A stretch of 18,106 nucleotides of DNA, taken from NCBI GenBank assembly GCA_964489425.1, contig CAZAYP010000093.1, positions 1-18,106 on the forward strand. The letters run 5' to 3'. The notes beneath the pieces were generated by a model that searched no databases, had not been told where the DNA came from, and saw only the letters and a program-made list of their open reading frames with translations. This DNA is from CAZAYP01 sp964489425 [NCBI: uncultured Verrucomicrobiota bacterium] (GTDB lineage: Bacteria > Verrucomicrobiota > Kiritimatiellia > RZYC01). The stretch's first letter is position 1. Every line of letters starts with the position of its first letter. Made by a program: the position numbers and the translations under genes. This document shows, one piece after another, positions 1-8,062 of this stretch.

Positions 1-236
1 ACCAGCAGAGCGGGAACGTGTGGGAGTGGTGCCGGGACTGGTACGGGGATAAGTACTACACCGAAGCGGGGGCGAAGAAGAACCCGACCGGGCCTGCGAC
101 AGGCGCGCACCGCGTCCACCGCGGCGGCAGCTGGGGGTACGTCGCCCCGTCGTACTTCCGTGGGGCGTACCGCAGCGGCTACAACCCCGCCTACCGCCTC
201 GACTACCTGGGCTTCCGCCTCGTGAGGACCATGTGA
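1..236 (+). CDS. FGE-sulfatase / C-type-lectin-fold variable protein, 3' part (copy 1)
   Basis: This is the C-terminal 77 or so residues of a gene that begins before the window; the reading frame starts at base 3. It contains the FGE-fold core SGNVWEWCRDWYG, then NPTGP, RVHRGGSW and the terminal GFRLVRTM. The first 55 bases are identical to 7647-7701 in the second copy, so the two are recent paralogs or have undergone gene conversion. The last 126 bp form a hypervariable block (see the variable region entry). No membrane segment or signal is visible in the part present. The fold is shared by formylglycine-generating enzymes and by the ligand-binding targets of diversity-generating retroelements. 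The expected catalytic cysteines are absent, so I infer a binding role. It lies just upstream of the GrpE-like gene on the same strand. Confidence 0.88.
   Translation, partial: QQSGNVWEWCRDWYGDKYYTEAGAKKNPTGPATGAHRVHRGGSWGYVAPSYFRGAYRSGYNPAYRLDYLGFRLVRTM
111..236 (+). repeat. Putative DGR variable region 1 (VR1)
   Basis: This is the final 42 codons of lectin-fold copy 1, including the stop. Aligned without gaps to 7776-7901 and 9676-9801, the three differ at 19 codons. At 16 of these the codon ends in C in all three copies while positions 1 and 2 take many values (for example TAC/TAC/AAC, GTC/CAC/GAC, GCC/AAC/GAC, AGC/TAC/AAC). This is what A-specific mutagenesis of AAC template codons produces. 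The 3' end, from GGCTTCCGCCTCGTGAGG through ACCATGTGA, is invariant, as expected of an IMH-type boundary. The template repeat is not in the window. Confidence 0.8.
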
Positions 237-350
237 AGAGAATGATGAACGCTGAATGATGAGTGCTGAATTAAGAAAAGCAGAATGCGCCGTTCTGGCG
301 TGGCGCCGTTTTGTAGCCGCCGGCGTGAGCCGGTGGTCTGGCTTTGCGCC
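234..350 (+). repeat. Post-VR intergenic repeat, copy A, with GTGA-loop hairpin
   Basis: The sequence after the stop of lectin-fold copy 1 is closely repeated after the stop of copy 4 (9799-9901). Shared words include GCGCCGTTCTGGCGTGGCGC and TAGCCGCCGGCGTGAGCC, separated by small indels. Copy A contains a hairpin: stem 317-324 (CCGCCGGC), loop 325-328 (GTGA) and stem 329-336 (GCCGGTGG), giving 8 pairs with one G-T. A GCGCC/GGCGC pair nearby can form another stem. It could be a REP-type repeat, a terminator-like structure, or a remnant of duplicating a gene with its 3' flank. No gene is seen in 237-404. Confidence 0.65.
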
Positions 351-404
351 ATTTTTGGTAATCCATTTGCCAGTAACCGATGACCGAAAAGCGGAGGAAT
401 TGGA

Positions 405-959
405 ATGAGCATATCCGAACGATTGCAACTTGCGTGGGCCGCGTTGACGCGGCCGGCGGCGGAGACGAATCTGGCGCCGGGCGACGACGTGGAACGCGAA
501 CTGGCGCGGCTGCGGCTTGACCTGCGGGCCAGGGACGAGGAAATCGCGCGCCTGCGCGCGGAATACGCCCGGCGTGATGATCGCGCCGGCGCGGAAACCG
601 CGGCCGCCGGCCGCGAGGCAGTCGGCGCCATGATCGAGGCGGCGGCACCGGTGCTCTCACAACTCGCCACCTTGCGCCAGATGGGCGCCGGCGGCCGTGA
701 GGTGCGCGCCGCGGATGCGCTCAAACTGGCCGGCAAGTTGGAAGAAGCCCTGCGTGGCGCCGGCCTGGACCCGATCGGCGAGCCGGGCGCCGAGACAGAG
801 TTCGACCCCACCCTGCACCAGCGCATGAGCGGCGGCGACGTGAAGGACGGCGACCGCGTGCGGGTGCGCTTTATAGGCTACCGCTATGGCGGCGAGGTGC
901 GACTCAAGGCCCTGGTGAGCCGCGCCGGGCAGCCGGCCGCCACCGCATCAGCGGATTGA
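405..959 (+). CDS. GrpE-like nucleotide exchange factor
   Basis: This 184-residue protein has the layout of GrpE. A charged coiled coil (about residues 28-60, many R/E/L heptads) is followed by a helical part (70-120) and a short beta domain. The C-terminal part carries the family pattern: GLDPIGEPG (120-128), FDPTLHQ (133-139) and GYRYGGEVRLKALV (158-171), which match the GrpE blocks 'EPIG..GEPFDP.LHEA' and 'GYR..D.VLRPA.V'. GrpE proteins release ADP from Hsp70 in the cytoplasm. The next gene, 4 bp downstream, encodes an Hsp70-like ATPase, so this is probably its dedicated partner. The start is supported by GGAGGA at 393-398 with a 6-nt spacer. It is divergent from housekeeping GrpE, so sequence searches may label it hypothetical. 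Confidence 0.8.
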   Translation: MSISERLQLAWAALTRPAAETNLAPGDDVERELARLRLDLRARDEEIARLRAEYARRDDRAGAETAAAGREAVGAMIEAAAPVLSQLATLRQMGAGGREVRAADALKLAGKLEEALRGAGLDPIGEPGAETEFDPTLHQRMSGGDVKDGDRVRVRFIGYRYGGEVRLKALVSRAGQPAATASAD

Positions 960-963
960 CGCC

Positions 964-2586
964 ATGCCGATCGCTATGGATTTTGGGACCTGCAATACGG
1001 TCTTTGCGCGCTGGAACGTCGCCGCCAATCGGGTGGAACTGGTTGGAATTGGCGGGTTGAGCCGGCGCTTTCCCTACCGCCTGCCCGGCGATCGGGCCGA
1101 CCGTACGGCCCACGTGGTGCCGACCCTGATCCACTACGGAGAAGGCGGGACCCGCCTGCTGGGCCAGCAAGTGGATGCGGAAGGACTGTTGGACCATCAT
1201 GGAACTTTCCGCTGGGTAAAACTCGACCTGCTACGCGGCAACGACCGGGCGCGCCGCGCCAACGGCCTCCTGCTGCGTCCGCGGGAAGCCGCCACGGCAT
1301 TCGTGGCCGACTGCCTGGTATACGCCCTCGGTGCACTGGGCACAGCGGAGGACGAGGAACTGGTCGTGACCGTGCCGGTCGAAGCCTACGACCATTATGT
1401 GGACTGGCTGCGCGACAGCGTGGAGGCCGTGGCCGGCACGCGACGGGTGCGGATCCTGGACGAGGCCACGGCCTGCATTCTCGGCCACCAGGAGACCGCC
1501 CGGGACAACGACATCTACCTGATCTTCGATTTCGGCGGCGGCACGCTCGACGTCTCGATCGTCAAGGTGAACCTGGGCGCCGAGGGGTTGCAGAAGTGCC
1601 TGATCCTCGGCCGGGCCGGCGAGGAACTCGGTGGCATGCTGGTGGACCAGTGGATGCTGGCGCGGATGAAGGAGGCCGAAGGGCTCACCGACGCCGATAT
1701 CCGCGAGGTGGGCACACCCCTGATGCGCGGGATCGAGGAGGCCAAGATTGCGCTCTCCGGCGGCGCGCCCCGCGCCGACGTCACCCAGCTCAATGACCTC
1801 ACCGCAGCGCTGGTCAGCCACACCTTCACCGCCGGGGAACTGCAAGGCATCCTGGAACAGCGCGAGTTCCTGAAGATGGTCACGCGGACGCTCGACCGCG
1901 CCCTCGACTCCGCCGCCGGCAAGTACGGCACGCGTAAAAGCGCCATCCGCAAGGTCTTCATGGTAGGCGGCACCAGCCTGCTGCTCGGCGTGCGCCAGCA
2001 CGTGGCCAACTATTTTCCCAACACGCCGGTGGAGTTGCTCGAGCCATTCGCTGCTATCGCCGCCGGCGCCTGCCGCTATGCCGGGCAGGACTTCGACCCC
2101 ACTCTGGTGCACGACTACCAGTTGGAGATCTGGGACCCGGACCGCAAGGCGTTTAGGCATGTCACCATCATCCCCAAAGGCACGCAGTATCCCACCGACG
2201 GCGCGATCTGGAGCAATTACATCTGTGCGGGCTGCGACCACGCGACAGAGTTGAACCTGGTCGTCTACGAACTCTCTCACCAAGTGCGGCCTTCCGTGAC
2301 CTTTGTGCAGGGACCCGACGGCCGCATGCAGGAGGTCCGCGGGGATGGCGCCGTGGTCGAACGGCGCAAGCCGCTGAACCCGGAAGCGCGCGACTTCCTG
2401 CGCCCCGACCCGCCCTGCGACCGCGACGAGGTCAAGCGCTTCTCGGTCAAATTCGGCGTGGATGAAAACAAGCGCCTGACCATCTTCGTGGAGGACACCC
2501 GGCCGGGAAATCGGTCCAAGGTAAAAGCCTCGGATGGGCGCCTGATCCCGATGCCAATCAGGGATTATCCGCTTGTAAGACTATGA
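964..2586 (+). CDS. Hsp70-like chaperone ATPase with short substrate-binding domain
   Basis: This 540-residue protein has the actin/Hsp70 ATPase core: phosphate-1 loop DFGTCNTVFA (6-15), VTVPVEAYD (135-143), LDEATACILG (165-174), phosphate-2 IFDFGGGTLDVSI (187-199), GEELGG (219-224) and adenosine motif VGGTSLLLG (334-342). Residues from about 384 to 515 resemble a beta-sandwich substrate domain, with FSVKFGVDENKRLTIFVED near the end. The alpha-helical lid and EEVD-type tail of DnaK are missing; DnaK is usually about 630-640 residues. No DnaJ gene is in the window. It is cytoplasmic by sequence, and lies 4 bp after the GrpE-like gene with no strong ribosome site, which suggests coupled translation. 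An internal ATG at 976 is an alternative start. I infer that it folds or remodels products of this cluster. Confidence 0.87.
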   Translation: MPIAMDFGTCNTVFARWNVAANRVELVGIGGLSRRFPYRLPGDRADRTAHVVPTLIHYGEGGTRLLGQQVDAEGLLDHHGTFRWVKLDLLRGNDRARRANGLLLRPREAATAFVADCLVYALGALGTAEDEELVVTVPVEAYDHYVDWLRDSVEAVAGTRRVRILDEATACILGHQETARDNDIYLIFDFGGGTLDVSIVKVNLGAEGLQKCLILGRAGEELGGMLVDQWMLARMKEAEGLTDADIREVGTPLMRGIEEAKIALSGGAPRADVTQLNDLTAALVSHTFTAGELQGILEQREFLKMVTRTLDRALDSAAGKYGTRKSAIRKVFMVGGTSLLLGVRQHVANYFPNTPVELLEPFAAIAAGACRYAGQDFDPTLVHDYQLEIWDPDRKAFRHVTIIPKGTQYPTDGAIWSNYICAGCDHATELNLVVYELSHQVRPSVTFVQGPDGRMQEVRGDGAVVERRKPLNPEARDFLRPDPPCDRDEVKRFSVKFGVDENKRLTIFVEDTRPGNRSKVKASDGRLIPMPIRDYPLVRL

Positions 2587-2620
2587 AGCCAAGCATGATG
2601 AAATCCAAGGAGACAAGCGA

Positions 2621-4204
2621 ATGAACTTTGCGGAAGAGATGAAACTATTGATCGAGTCGCGCGTGAGCGTGATTCAGGTGCTCACACACGACGAGGAACG
2701 GCTGGTCGAGATCCTGGCCTCGCTCTGCGGAGGCGGGGCGGCCGGCCGGAAGTTGGGGCTCTATGTGTGGGACCTGGCGGACGGGTTCCAGGAGATCGTC
2801 AAGGGCGATCCGCCATTTGACTGCTCGCAGGAGGTGACGATTGACACCCTCCTGCCGACCATCGAGCGGGCCAGCGCGCCGGGCCTGTTCCTGCTGCGCG
2901 ATTTCCACCAGGTCTGGGAGGCCAAGAAGACCGCCCTGCGCAAGCTGCGCAACCTGGCCCAGCGGCTTCCAAAATCGCCCGTGCCACGGACCCTGGTGAT
3001 TTCGACCCCGCCGGACCTGCTGCCGGCGGAACTACGCCATCCGGCGGGTCTCAAGCAGGACATCGTGACCGTGGAACTGGGCAAGCCGGACGCGGAGGAA
3101 CTGGGCCGGATCGTCAGCCGGGTGCTGGGCCACGAGATGCCGGGCGGCGAGTTGGGCCGCAAGCTGGCCGAGACGGCCCTGGGCCTGTCCGGGGTGCAGG
3201 CAGCGCGCACGGCGGCCCAGGTGTTTGCCGGCGCGCGCTTGCGCCGGCAATGCGTGGATGAGCACGCCCTGGACGTCATCCGCGAGGAAAAGCGCCGGAT
3301 CATCCGCGAAAGCGGGGCGCTGGAGTTTGTGGACGCGGCCGAACAGGACTCCGGCGTGGGCGGCCTGGAAGTGCTGCGCGACTGGCTGGATTTGCGTAAG
3401 GAGGCCTTCAGCGAGCGGGCGACCGCCTACGGGCTGGCCGCGCCGGGCGGCCTGGCGCTGGTGGGCATCCCCGGCGCCGGCAAGAGTCTCTGCGCCAAGG
3501 TCACTTCTTCCGTCTGGCGCATGCCCCTGCTGCGGCTGGACATGGGCGCGGTGTTTGGCGGCATCCTGGGTTCCTCCGAGCGCAACATCCGCGAGGCGAT
3601 CGAGATTTCCGAGCTGGTCTCGCCATGTATCCTGTGGGTGGACGAGATCGAGAAGGCCTTTGCCGGCTCCGGCGGCGATAGCGGCACCGCGGCGCGCGTG
3701 CTGGGGACCTTCCTGACCTGGATGCAGGAGAAGCGCGAGCCGGTGTGCGTGATCGCCACGGCCAACAACATCGAGTGGCTGCCGTCTGAGTTCCTCCGCA
3801 AGGGCCGCTTCGACGAGGTCTTCTTCCTCGACCTGCCGACCCGGGCCGAGCGCGCGGCCATCTTCAAGGTGCACCTGGAGAAGCGCGGTTATACGATGGT
3901 CACCCAGCGCTTCGACCTGGACCGGGCCGTGGCGGCCACCGAGGGGTTCGTGGGCGCCGAGATCGAGGCGGTGGTCAAGGATGCGATGTTCCCGGCCTTC
4001 ATGGACCATGAACGCGAGCTGGCGACCGAAGACCTCGTGAAAAGCGCGGGCCAGATGGTGCCGCTGGCCAAGTCACGCGCCAAACACATCGAGAAACTGC
4101 GCCAACTGGTGGTCAACGGCGAAGCGCGCAACGCCTCGCGCGCCGCGCCCGCCGAGGAGGTCAAGTGCGATCAAATCCGCGGCGAAAGGTTGCTGGAGCT
4201 GTAA
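2621..4204 (+). CDS. Ycf46-like AAA+ ATPase (paralog 1)
   Basis: This 527-residue protein resembles the Ycf46 family: a degenerate N-terminal P-loop-like domain followed by an active AAA module. The N-terminal hallmark is MKLLIESRVSVIQVLTHDEERL (residues 7-28), with FLLRDFHQVW (90-99) at a degenerate Walker B site. The AAA module has Walker A GIPGAGKS (282-289), Walker B CILWVDEIEK (336-345), sensor ATANN (379-383) and arginine-finger region LRKGRFDE (392-399). AAGGAGA at 2607-2613, 7 nt before the ATG, supports the start. Ycf46 proteins are found in cyanobacteria, algal plastids and scattered bacteria, and their function is poorly known. The neighbouring Ycf35-like and DUF2997 genes strengthen the assignment. 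It probably forms a hexameric remodelling ring, possibly mixed with the other two paralogs in this cluster. Confidence 0.86.
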   Translation: MNFAEEMKLLIESRVSVIQVLTHDEERLVEILASLCGGGAAGRKLGLYVWDLADGFQEIVKGDPPFDCSQEVTIDTLLPTIERASAPGLFLLRDFHQVWEAKKTALRKLRNLAQRLPKSPVPRTLVISTPPDLLPAELRHPAGLKQDIVTVELGKPDAEELGRIVSRVLGHEMPGGELGRKLAETALGLSGVQAARTAAQVFAGARLRRQCVDEHALDVIREEKRRIIRESGALEFVDAAEQDSGVGGLEVLRDWLDLRKEAFSERATAYGLAAPGGLALVGIPGAGKSLCAKVTSSVWRMPLLRLDMGAVFGGILGSSERNIREAIEISELVSPCILWVDEIEKAFAGSGGDSGTAARVLGTFLTWMQEKREPVCVIATANNIEWLPSEFLRKGRFDEVFFLDLPTRAERAAIFKVHLEKRGYTMVTQRFDLDRAVAATEGFVGAEIEAVVKDAMFPAFMDHERELATEDLVKSAGQMVPLAKSRAKHIEKLRQLVVNGEARNASRAAPAEEVKCDQIRGERLLEL

Positions 4205-4222
4205 TCGAAAAAGCTGGAAACC

Positions 4223-4230
4223 AGAAAGGA
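4223..4230 (+). promoter_or_regulatory. Ribosome binding site deciding the Ycf35-like start
   Basis: AGAAAGGA lies 9 nt before the ATG at 4240 but only 3 nt before the in-frame ATG at 4234. The spacing, and the family's usual MSHF beginning, favour 4240. The frame is open back to 4165, but no ribosome site or homologous residues support that longer form. Confidence 0.6.
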
Positions 4231-4239
4231 ATAATGGCC

Positions 4240-4644
4240 ATGTCACACTTCACGAAGATCAAAACGCTGATTCGCGAGCAGGAACGCCTCTGCGAGGCGC
4301 TGCGGGAGTTGCACCACCAGTTCCGCCAGGGCGAGAACCTGGTGGTGCGGGGCGACCGGGGCAATACCCAGACCGCCCAAGTAGTGGTCAACACGGGCTG
4401 CAGCTACGATATCGGCTACCAGCGCCAGGGCGACGGGACCTATGAAGCCGTGGCCGATTGGGACTATGGCATTCCCCGCGAAGCCGCCCCCCAGTTCCAA
4501 AAAGACAACTTCCTGTCGGAAATCAACCAGCGCTACCAGCGCCTGACCGTGCGCGAGATGGCCAAGGTGCGCGGGTACACCATTGAATCGGAACGCGTGC
4601 TGCCCAGCGGCGAAATCGAACTGGTCGTGTGCGAACCCATCTGA
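4240..4644 (+). CDS. Ycf35-like protein (DUF1257)
   Basis: This 134-residue protein begins MSHFTKIKT, like the Ycf35/DUF1257 family, and has the family's central and C-terminal features: TAQVVVNTGCSYDIGYQR, GTYEAVADWDYG, then FLSEINQRYQRLTVREMAKVRGY and a final beta strand EIELVV. Ycf35 is a conserved protein of cyanobacteria and plastids with no established reaction. No catalytic motif, membrane segment or signal is seen. It sits between two Ycf46-like ATPases and directly before a DUF2997 gene. From memory, Ycf35 and DUF2997 proteins often neighbour each other, so they may form an adaptor or substrate unit for the ATPase. That role is inference. Confidence 0.82.
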   Translation: MSHFTKIKTLIREQERLCEALRELHHQFRQGENLVVRGDRGNTQTAQVVVNTGCSYDIGYQRQGDGTYEAVADWDYGIPREAAPQFQKDNFLSEINQRYQRLTVREMAKVRGYTIESERVLPSGEIELVVCEPI

Positions 4645-4654
4645 GGAGCCCATC

Positions 4655-4848
4655 ATGAAAAAAATGCGGATTCGAATCGGCAAGGACAGCAAGACGACGG
4701 TGCAGGTGGAGGGCGTCACGGGGCCCGGGTGCCTGGAATGGACCAAGGCATTCGAGCAGGCCCTCGGCGCGGTGGAGGCTCGCAAACTCACCGCCGCCTA
4801 CCATGAGGAGGCGCGCGCGGGCGTGTCGGAAAACCTGGAGGAAACCCT

Positions 4849-4852
<4 letters not shown>
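4655..4852 (+). CDS. DUF2997-like small protein
   Basis: This 65-residue protein has an N-terminal beta hairpin (MKKMRIRIGKDSKTTVQVEG), then GPGCLEWTKAFEQALG, where a Cys and a helix follow the hairpin, and a charged C-terminal helix. This layout matches DUF2997 proteins, small partners usually found beside Ycf35/DUF1257 genes. The function is unknown. The start at 4655 is chosen because AGGAG at 4644-4648, overlapping the previous stop, lies 6 nt upstream; the frame is open further upstream (to 4583) but without a ribosome site. Its TGA overlaps the GTG start of the next ATPase gene (GTGA, 4849-4852), so the two are probably translationally coupled. Confidence 0.78.
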
Positions 4853-6465
<1,613 letters not shown>

Positions 6466-6472
6466 CCCGCCG

Positions 6473-7090
6473 ATGAGGCCATCAGTTCATACCCGCCGAG
6501 AACTACCTGACGCCAACCGATGCCTCCAAGTCGCAGCTTTTGAGCCACGGTCGCTGGCCAACGGCCCGGGCGCGCGGGCGGTCCTCTGGGTGCAGGGCTG
6601 CGAACGGCGCTGCCCGGGTTGCTTCAACGCGGCCTTCCTGCCGCGCTCCGGCGGCTGGACCGTGACCACCGGCGAGGTGGCGTGCTGGATCGCGGCGGCC
6701 GCGCCGGGGACCGAGGGCGTGACGTTCTCCGGGGGCGAACCGTTCGACCAGGCCGCAGCGCTAGCCGAGGTCGCGCGCGCGGCCCGCGGACTGGGCCTGG
6801 GCGTCTTCATCTTCACCGGCCACCCGCGCGTCGCCATCGAGGCGAGCGCGGACGCCGGTTGGAAGGCCCTCCTGGCGGCCGCGGACCTGCTGGCGGCCGG
6901 CCCCTACGAAAAGGGAAATCCCGGCCATCACCCGATGCTGGCGAGCGCCAACCAGGAACTGGTCTTCCTGACCAACCGCTACCGGAACTACGATTTCGGC
7001 CGCCAGCGGCGCGTTGAGTACCGAATCGGCGCGGACGGGAACCTGCGCATCAGCGGGCTGGCACAAGCACAGGAGAAAAACCGTGAATGA
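6473..7090 (+). CDS. NrdG-like radical-SAM (4Fe-4S) protein
   Basis: This 205-residue protein has the radical-SAM cluster motif C43-ERR-C47-PG-C50 in the context NGPGARAVLWVQGC...CFNAAF, characteristic of the small NrdG/PflA-type activases. It also has the SAM-contacting TFSGGEPFDQ (84-93), FIFTGH (112-117) and DLLAAGPYE (138-146), and a late SANQELVFLTNRY. Such enzymes use a [4Fe-4S] cluster to cleave S-adenosylmethionine and usually install a glycyl radical on a partner. No anaerobic ribonucleotide reductase or glycyl-radical enzyme is present here, so the substrate is unknown and may be a product of this cluster. The ATG at 6473, 7 bp after the preceding stop, is chosen because homology begins shortly after it. 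The gene overlaps the next one by 8 bp. Confidence 0.82.
   Translation: MRPSVHTRRELPDANRCLQVAAFEPRSLANGPGARAVLWVQGCERRCPGCFNAAFLPRSGGWTVTTGEVACWIAAAAPGTEGVTFSGGEPFDQAAALAEVARAARGLGLGVFIFTGHPRVAIEASADAGWKALLAAADLLAAGPYEKGNPGHHPMLASANQELVFLTNRYRNYDFGRQRRVEYRIGADGNLRISGLAQAQEKNRE
7071..7075 (+). promoter_or_regulatory. Ribosome binding site supporting a GTG start at 7083
   Basis: AGGAG lies 7 nt before GTG 7083, inside the end of the radical-SAM gene. The copy at 8063 has the same start context (CCGTGAA). The frame is open further upstream (to 7014), but that would lie entirely inside the radical-SAM gene and has no such site. Confidence 0.6.
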
Positions 7091-7901
7091 TATAAGCGGG
7101 TTGAGCGAGATGCGCCGGCCGGCCTTCGGGTTGCGAGACGGCAAGTTCGTGGTCGAAGATGCGGCCCTCGGCTACCGCCAGGTGCGGCCGCTGGTGCGCA
7201 ACATCAAAGACGGGAGCATCATGGTGCTGGTGCCTGGGAGCGAGTTCGAGATGGGGGATGGGAAGGATAGTGATTGTCCGAAGCACCGGGTATGGGTGGA
7301 TGCGTATTACATTGGAGTGTACTGCGTGACGAACCGGCAGTATGCGCGGTACGTGCGGGAAGGGAAAGGGCGTGCGCCGGACAATCAGGAGTGGAAGGAC
7401 AATGCACTAGCGGATCATCCGGTGGTATGCGTGTCATGGGATGACGCGATGGCATACGCGAAATGGGTAGGGTGCGAGCTGCCGACGGAGGCGCAATGGG
7501 AGAAAGCGGCGCGGGGGCTGAAGGGGTTGATATACCCGTGGGGTGACGAGTGGGACAAGGGGAAGTTCCGGAACGATATGAACAGGGCGCGTGCGGAGAC
7601 GGCGGAGGTGTGGGGGTATGCTGATGGCGCGAGCGGGTATGGGACATACCAGCAGAGCGGGAACGTGTGGGAGTGGTGCCGGGACTGGTACGGGGATAAG
7701 TATTACATCGAGGAGGGCGCTAAGAAGAAGAGCACTAAGAAGAAGAACCCGACCGGGCCTGCTTTGGGCTCGCTCCGCGTCCACCGCGGCGGCGGCTGGT
7801 GGTACCACAACCCGTCGTTCTTCCGGGGGGCGTGCCGCTACTGCTTCGCCCCCGCCTACACAGGCGTCCCCCGGGGCTTCCGCCTCGTGAGGACCATGTG
7901 A
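7083..7901 (+). CDS. FGE-sulfatase / C-type-lectin-fold variable protein (copy 2)
   Basis: This 272-residue protein is the most complete, standard copy in the window. FGE-fold blocks: MVLVPGSEFEMGDG (47-60), HPVVCVSWDDAMAYAKW (112-128), LPTEAQWEKAARG (133-145), YPWGDEWD (151-158), SGNVWEWCRDWY (192-203), RVHRGGGW (232-239) and GFRLVRTM (265-272). The two active-site cysteines of true formylglycine-generating enzymes, which follow GGS[YW] in the human protein, are replaced (GGGWWYHNPSFF), so sulfatase activation is unlikely. Residues 232-272 are the hypervariable surface. A lysine-rich insertion (KKKSTKKK) precedes it. There is no signal peptide or membrane segment. The GTG start overlaps the radical-SAM gene by 8 bp. 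The likely role is diversified ligand recognition in the cytoplasm; the ligand is unknown. Confidence 0.87.
   Translation: MNDISGLSEMRRPAFGLRDGKFVVEDAALGYRQVRPLVRNIKDGSIMVLVPGSEFEMGDGKDSDCPKHRVWVDAYYIGVYCVTNRQYARYVREGKGRAPDNQEWKDNALADHPVVCVSWDDAMAYAKWVGCELPTEAQWEKAARGLKGLIYPWGDEWDKGKFRNDMNRARAETAEVWGYADGASGYGTYQQSGNVWEWCRDWYGDKYYIEEGAKKKSTKKKNPTGPALGSLRVHRGGGWWYHNPSFFRGACRYCFAPAYTGVPRGFRLVRTM
7719..7748 (+). repeat. Imperfect 15-nt tandem duplication coding a lysine-rich insertion
   Basis: GCTAAGAAGAAGAGC is followed directly by ACTAAGAAGAAGAAC (13 of 15 identical). The encoded AKKKSTKKKN replaces AKKN of the other copies, adding about six residues just before the variable region. It is likely a replication-slippage product in an AAG-rich tract. 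Confidence 0.7.
7776..7901 (+). repeat. Putative DGR variable region 2 (VR2)
   Basis: This is the last 42 codons of copy 2, collinear and gap-free with 111-236 and 9676-9801. Variable codons here include CAC, GGC, TAC, CAC, AAC, TTC, TGC, TAC, TGC, TTC and GCC, nearly all ending in C. Two departures from the pattern are ACA at codon 29 and CGG at codon 33, where the other two equal-length copies have codons ending in C and CTG respectively. The invariant 3' block ending ACCATGTGA is intact. Confidence 0.8.
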
Positions 7902-7943
7902 TGTCCTGTGAGGTGGAGCCGGCAATTCACATCCTGCTGAGCG

Positions 7944-8014
7944 CGCCTTACGGCGCTCACTACAAACTGCTCGCGAACAGCCGCAACCCCGTTCGTAGTC
8001 AACGCCGTAAGGCG
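7944..8014 (+). repeat. REP-like inverted repeat pair
   Basis: Bases 7944-7963 (CGCCTTACGGCGCTCACTAC) are the reverse complement of 7995-8014 at 18 of 20 positions, separated by 31 bp. Each arm also forms its own small hairpin: GCGCC-TTAC-GGCGC at 7943-7956, and ACGCC-GTAA-GGCGT at 8002-8015. Two self-complementary arms in opposite orientation are typical of REP doublets. It fills most of the 161-bp gap between copies 2 and 3, which shows no gene. Confidence 0.7.
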
Positions 8015-8062
8015 TGTTCCGCAATCAGGTCGGGTCATAACGATAATTGCTGAGAAGAAACC

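Noticed and set aside
237-404. Template repeat of a DGR in the intergenic regions
   Set aside because: None of the gaps contains an AAC-rich version of the variable block; the similarity between 234-350 and 9799-9901 is downstream flank only.
1231-2283. Long open frame on the - strand opposite the Hsp70-like gene (also 3032-4009, 5302-6279 and 11205-12389 opposite the ATPases)
   Set aside because: GC-rich coding DNA leaves long antisense frames open. The translations lack recognisable domains, while the + strand proteins show clear motifs.
4165-4239. Longer Ycf35-like protein starting at 4165
   Set aside because: It would lie mostly within the end of the upstream ATPase gene, has no ribosome site, and the family begins at MSHF (4240).
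7902-8062. CRISPR-like repeat between copies 2 and 3
   Set aside because: There are only two arms and they are inverted, not direct, so this is an inverted repeat pair and not an array.
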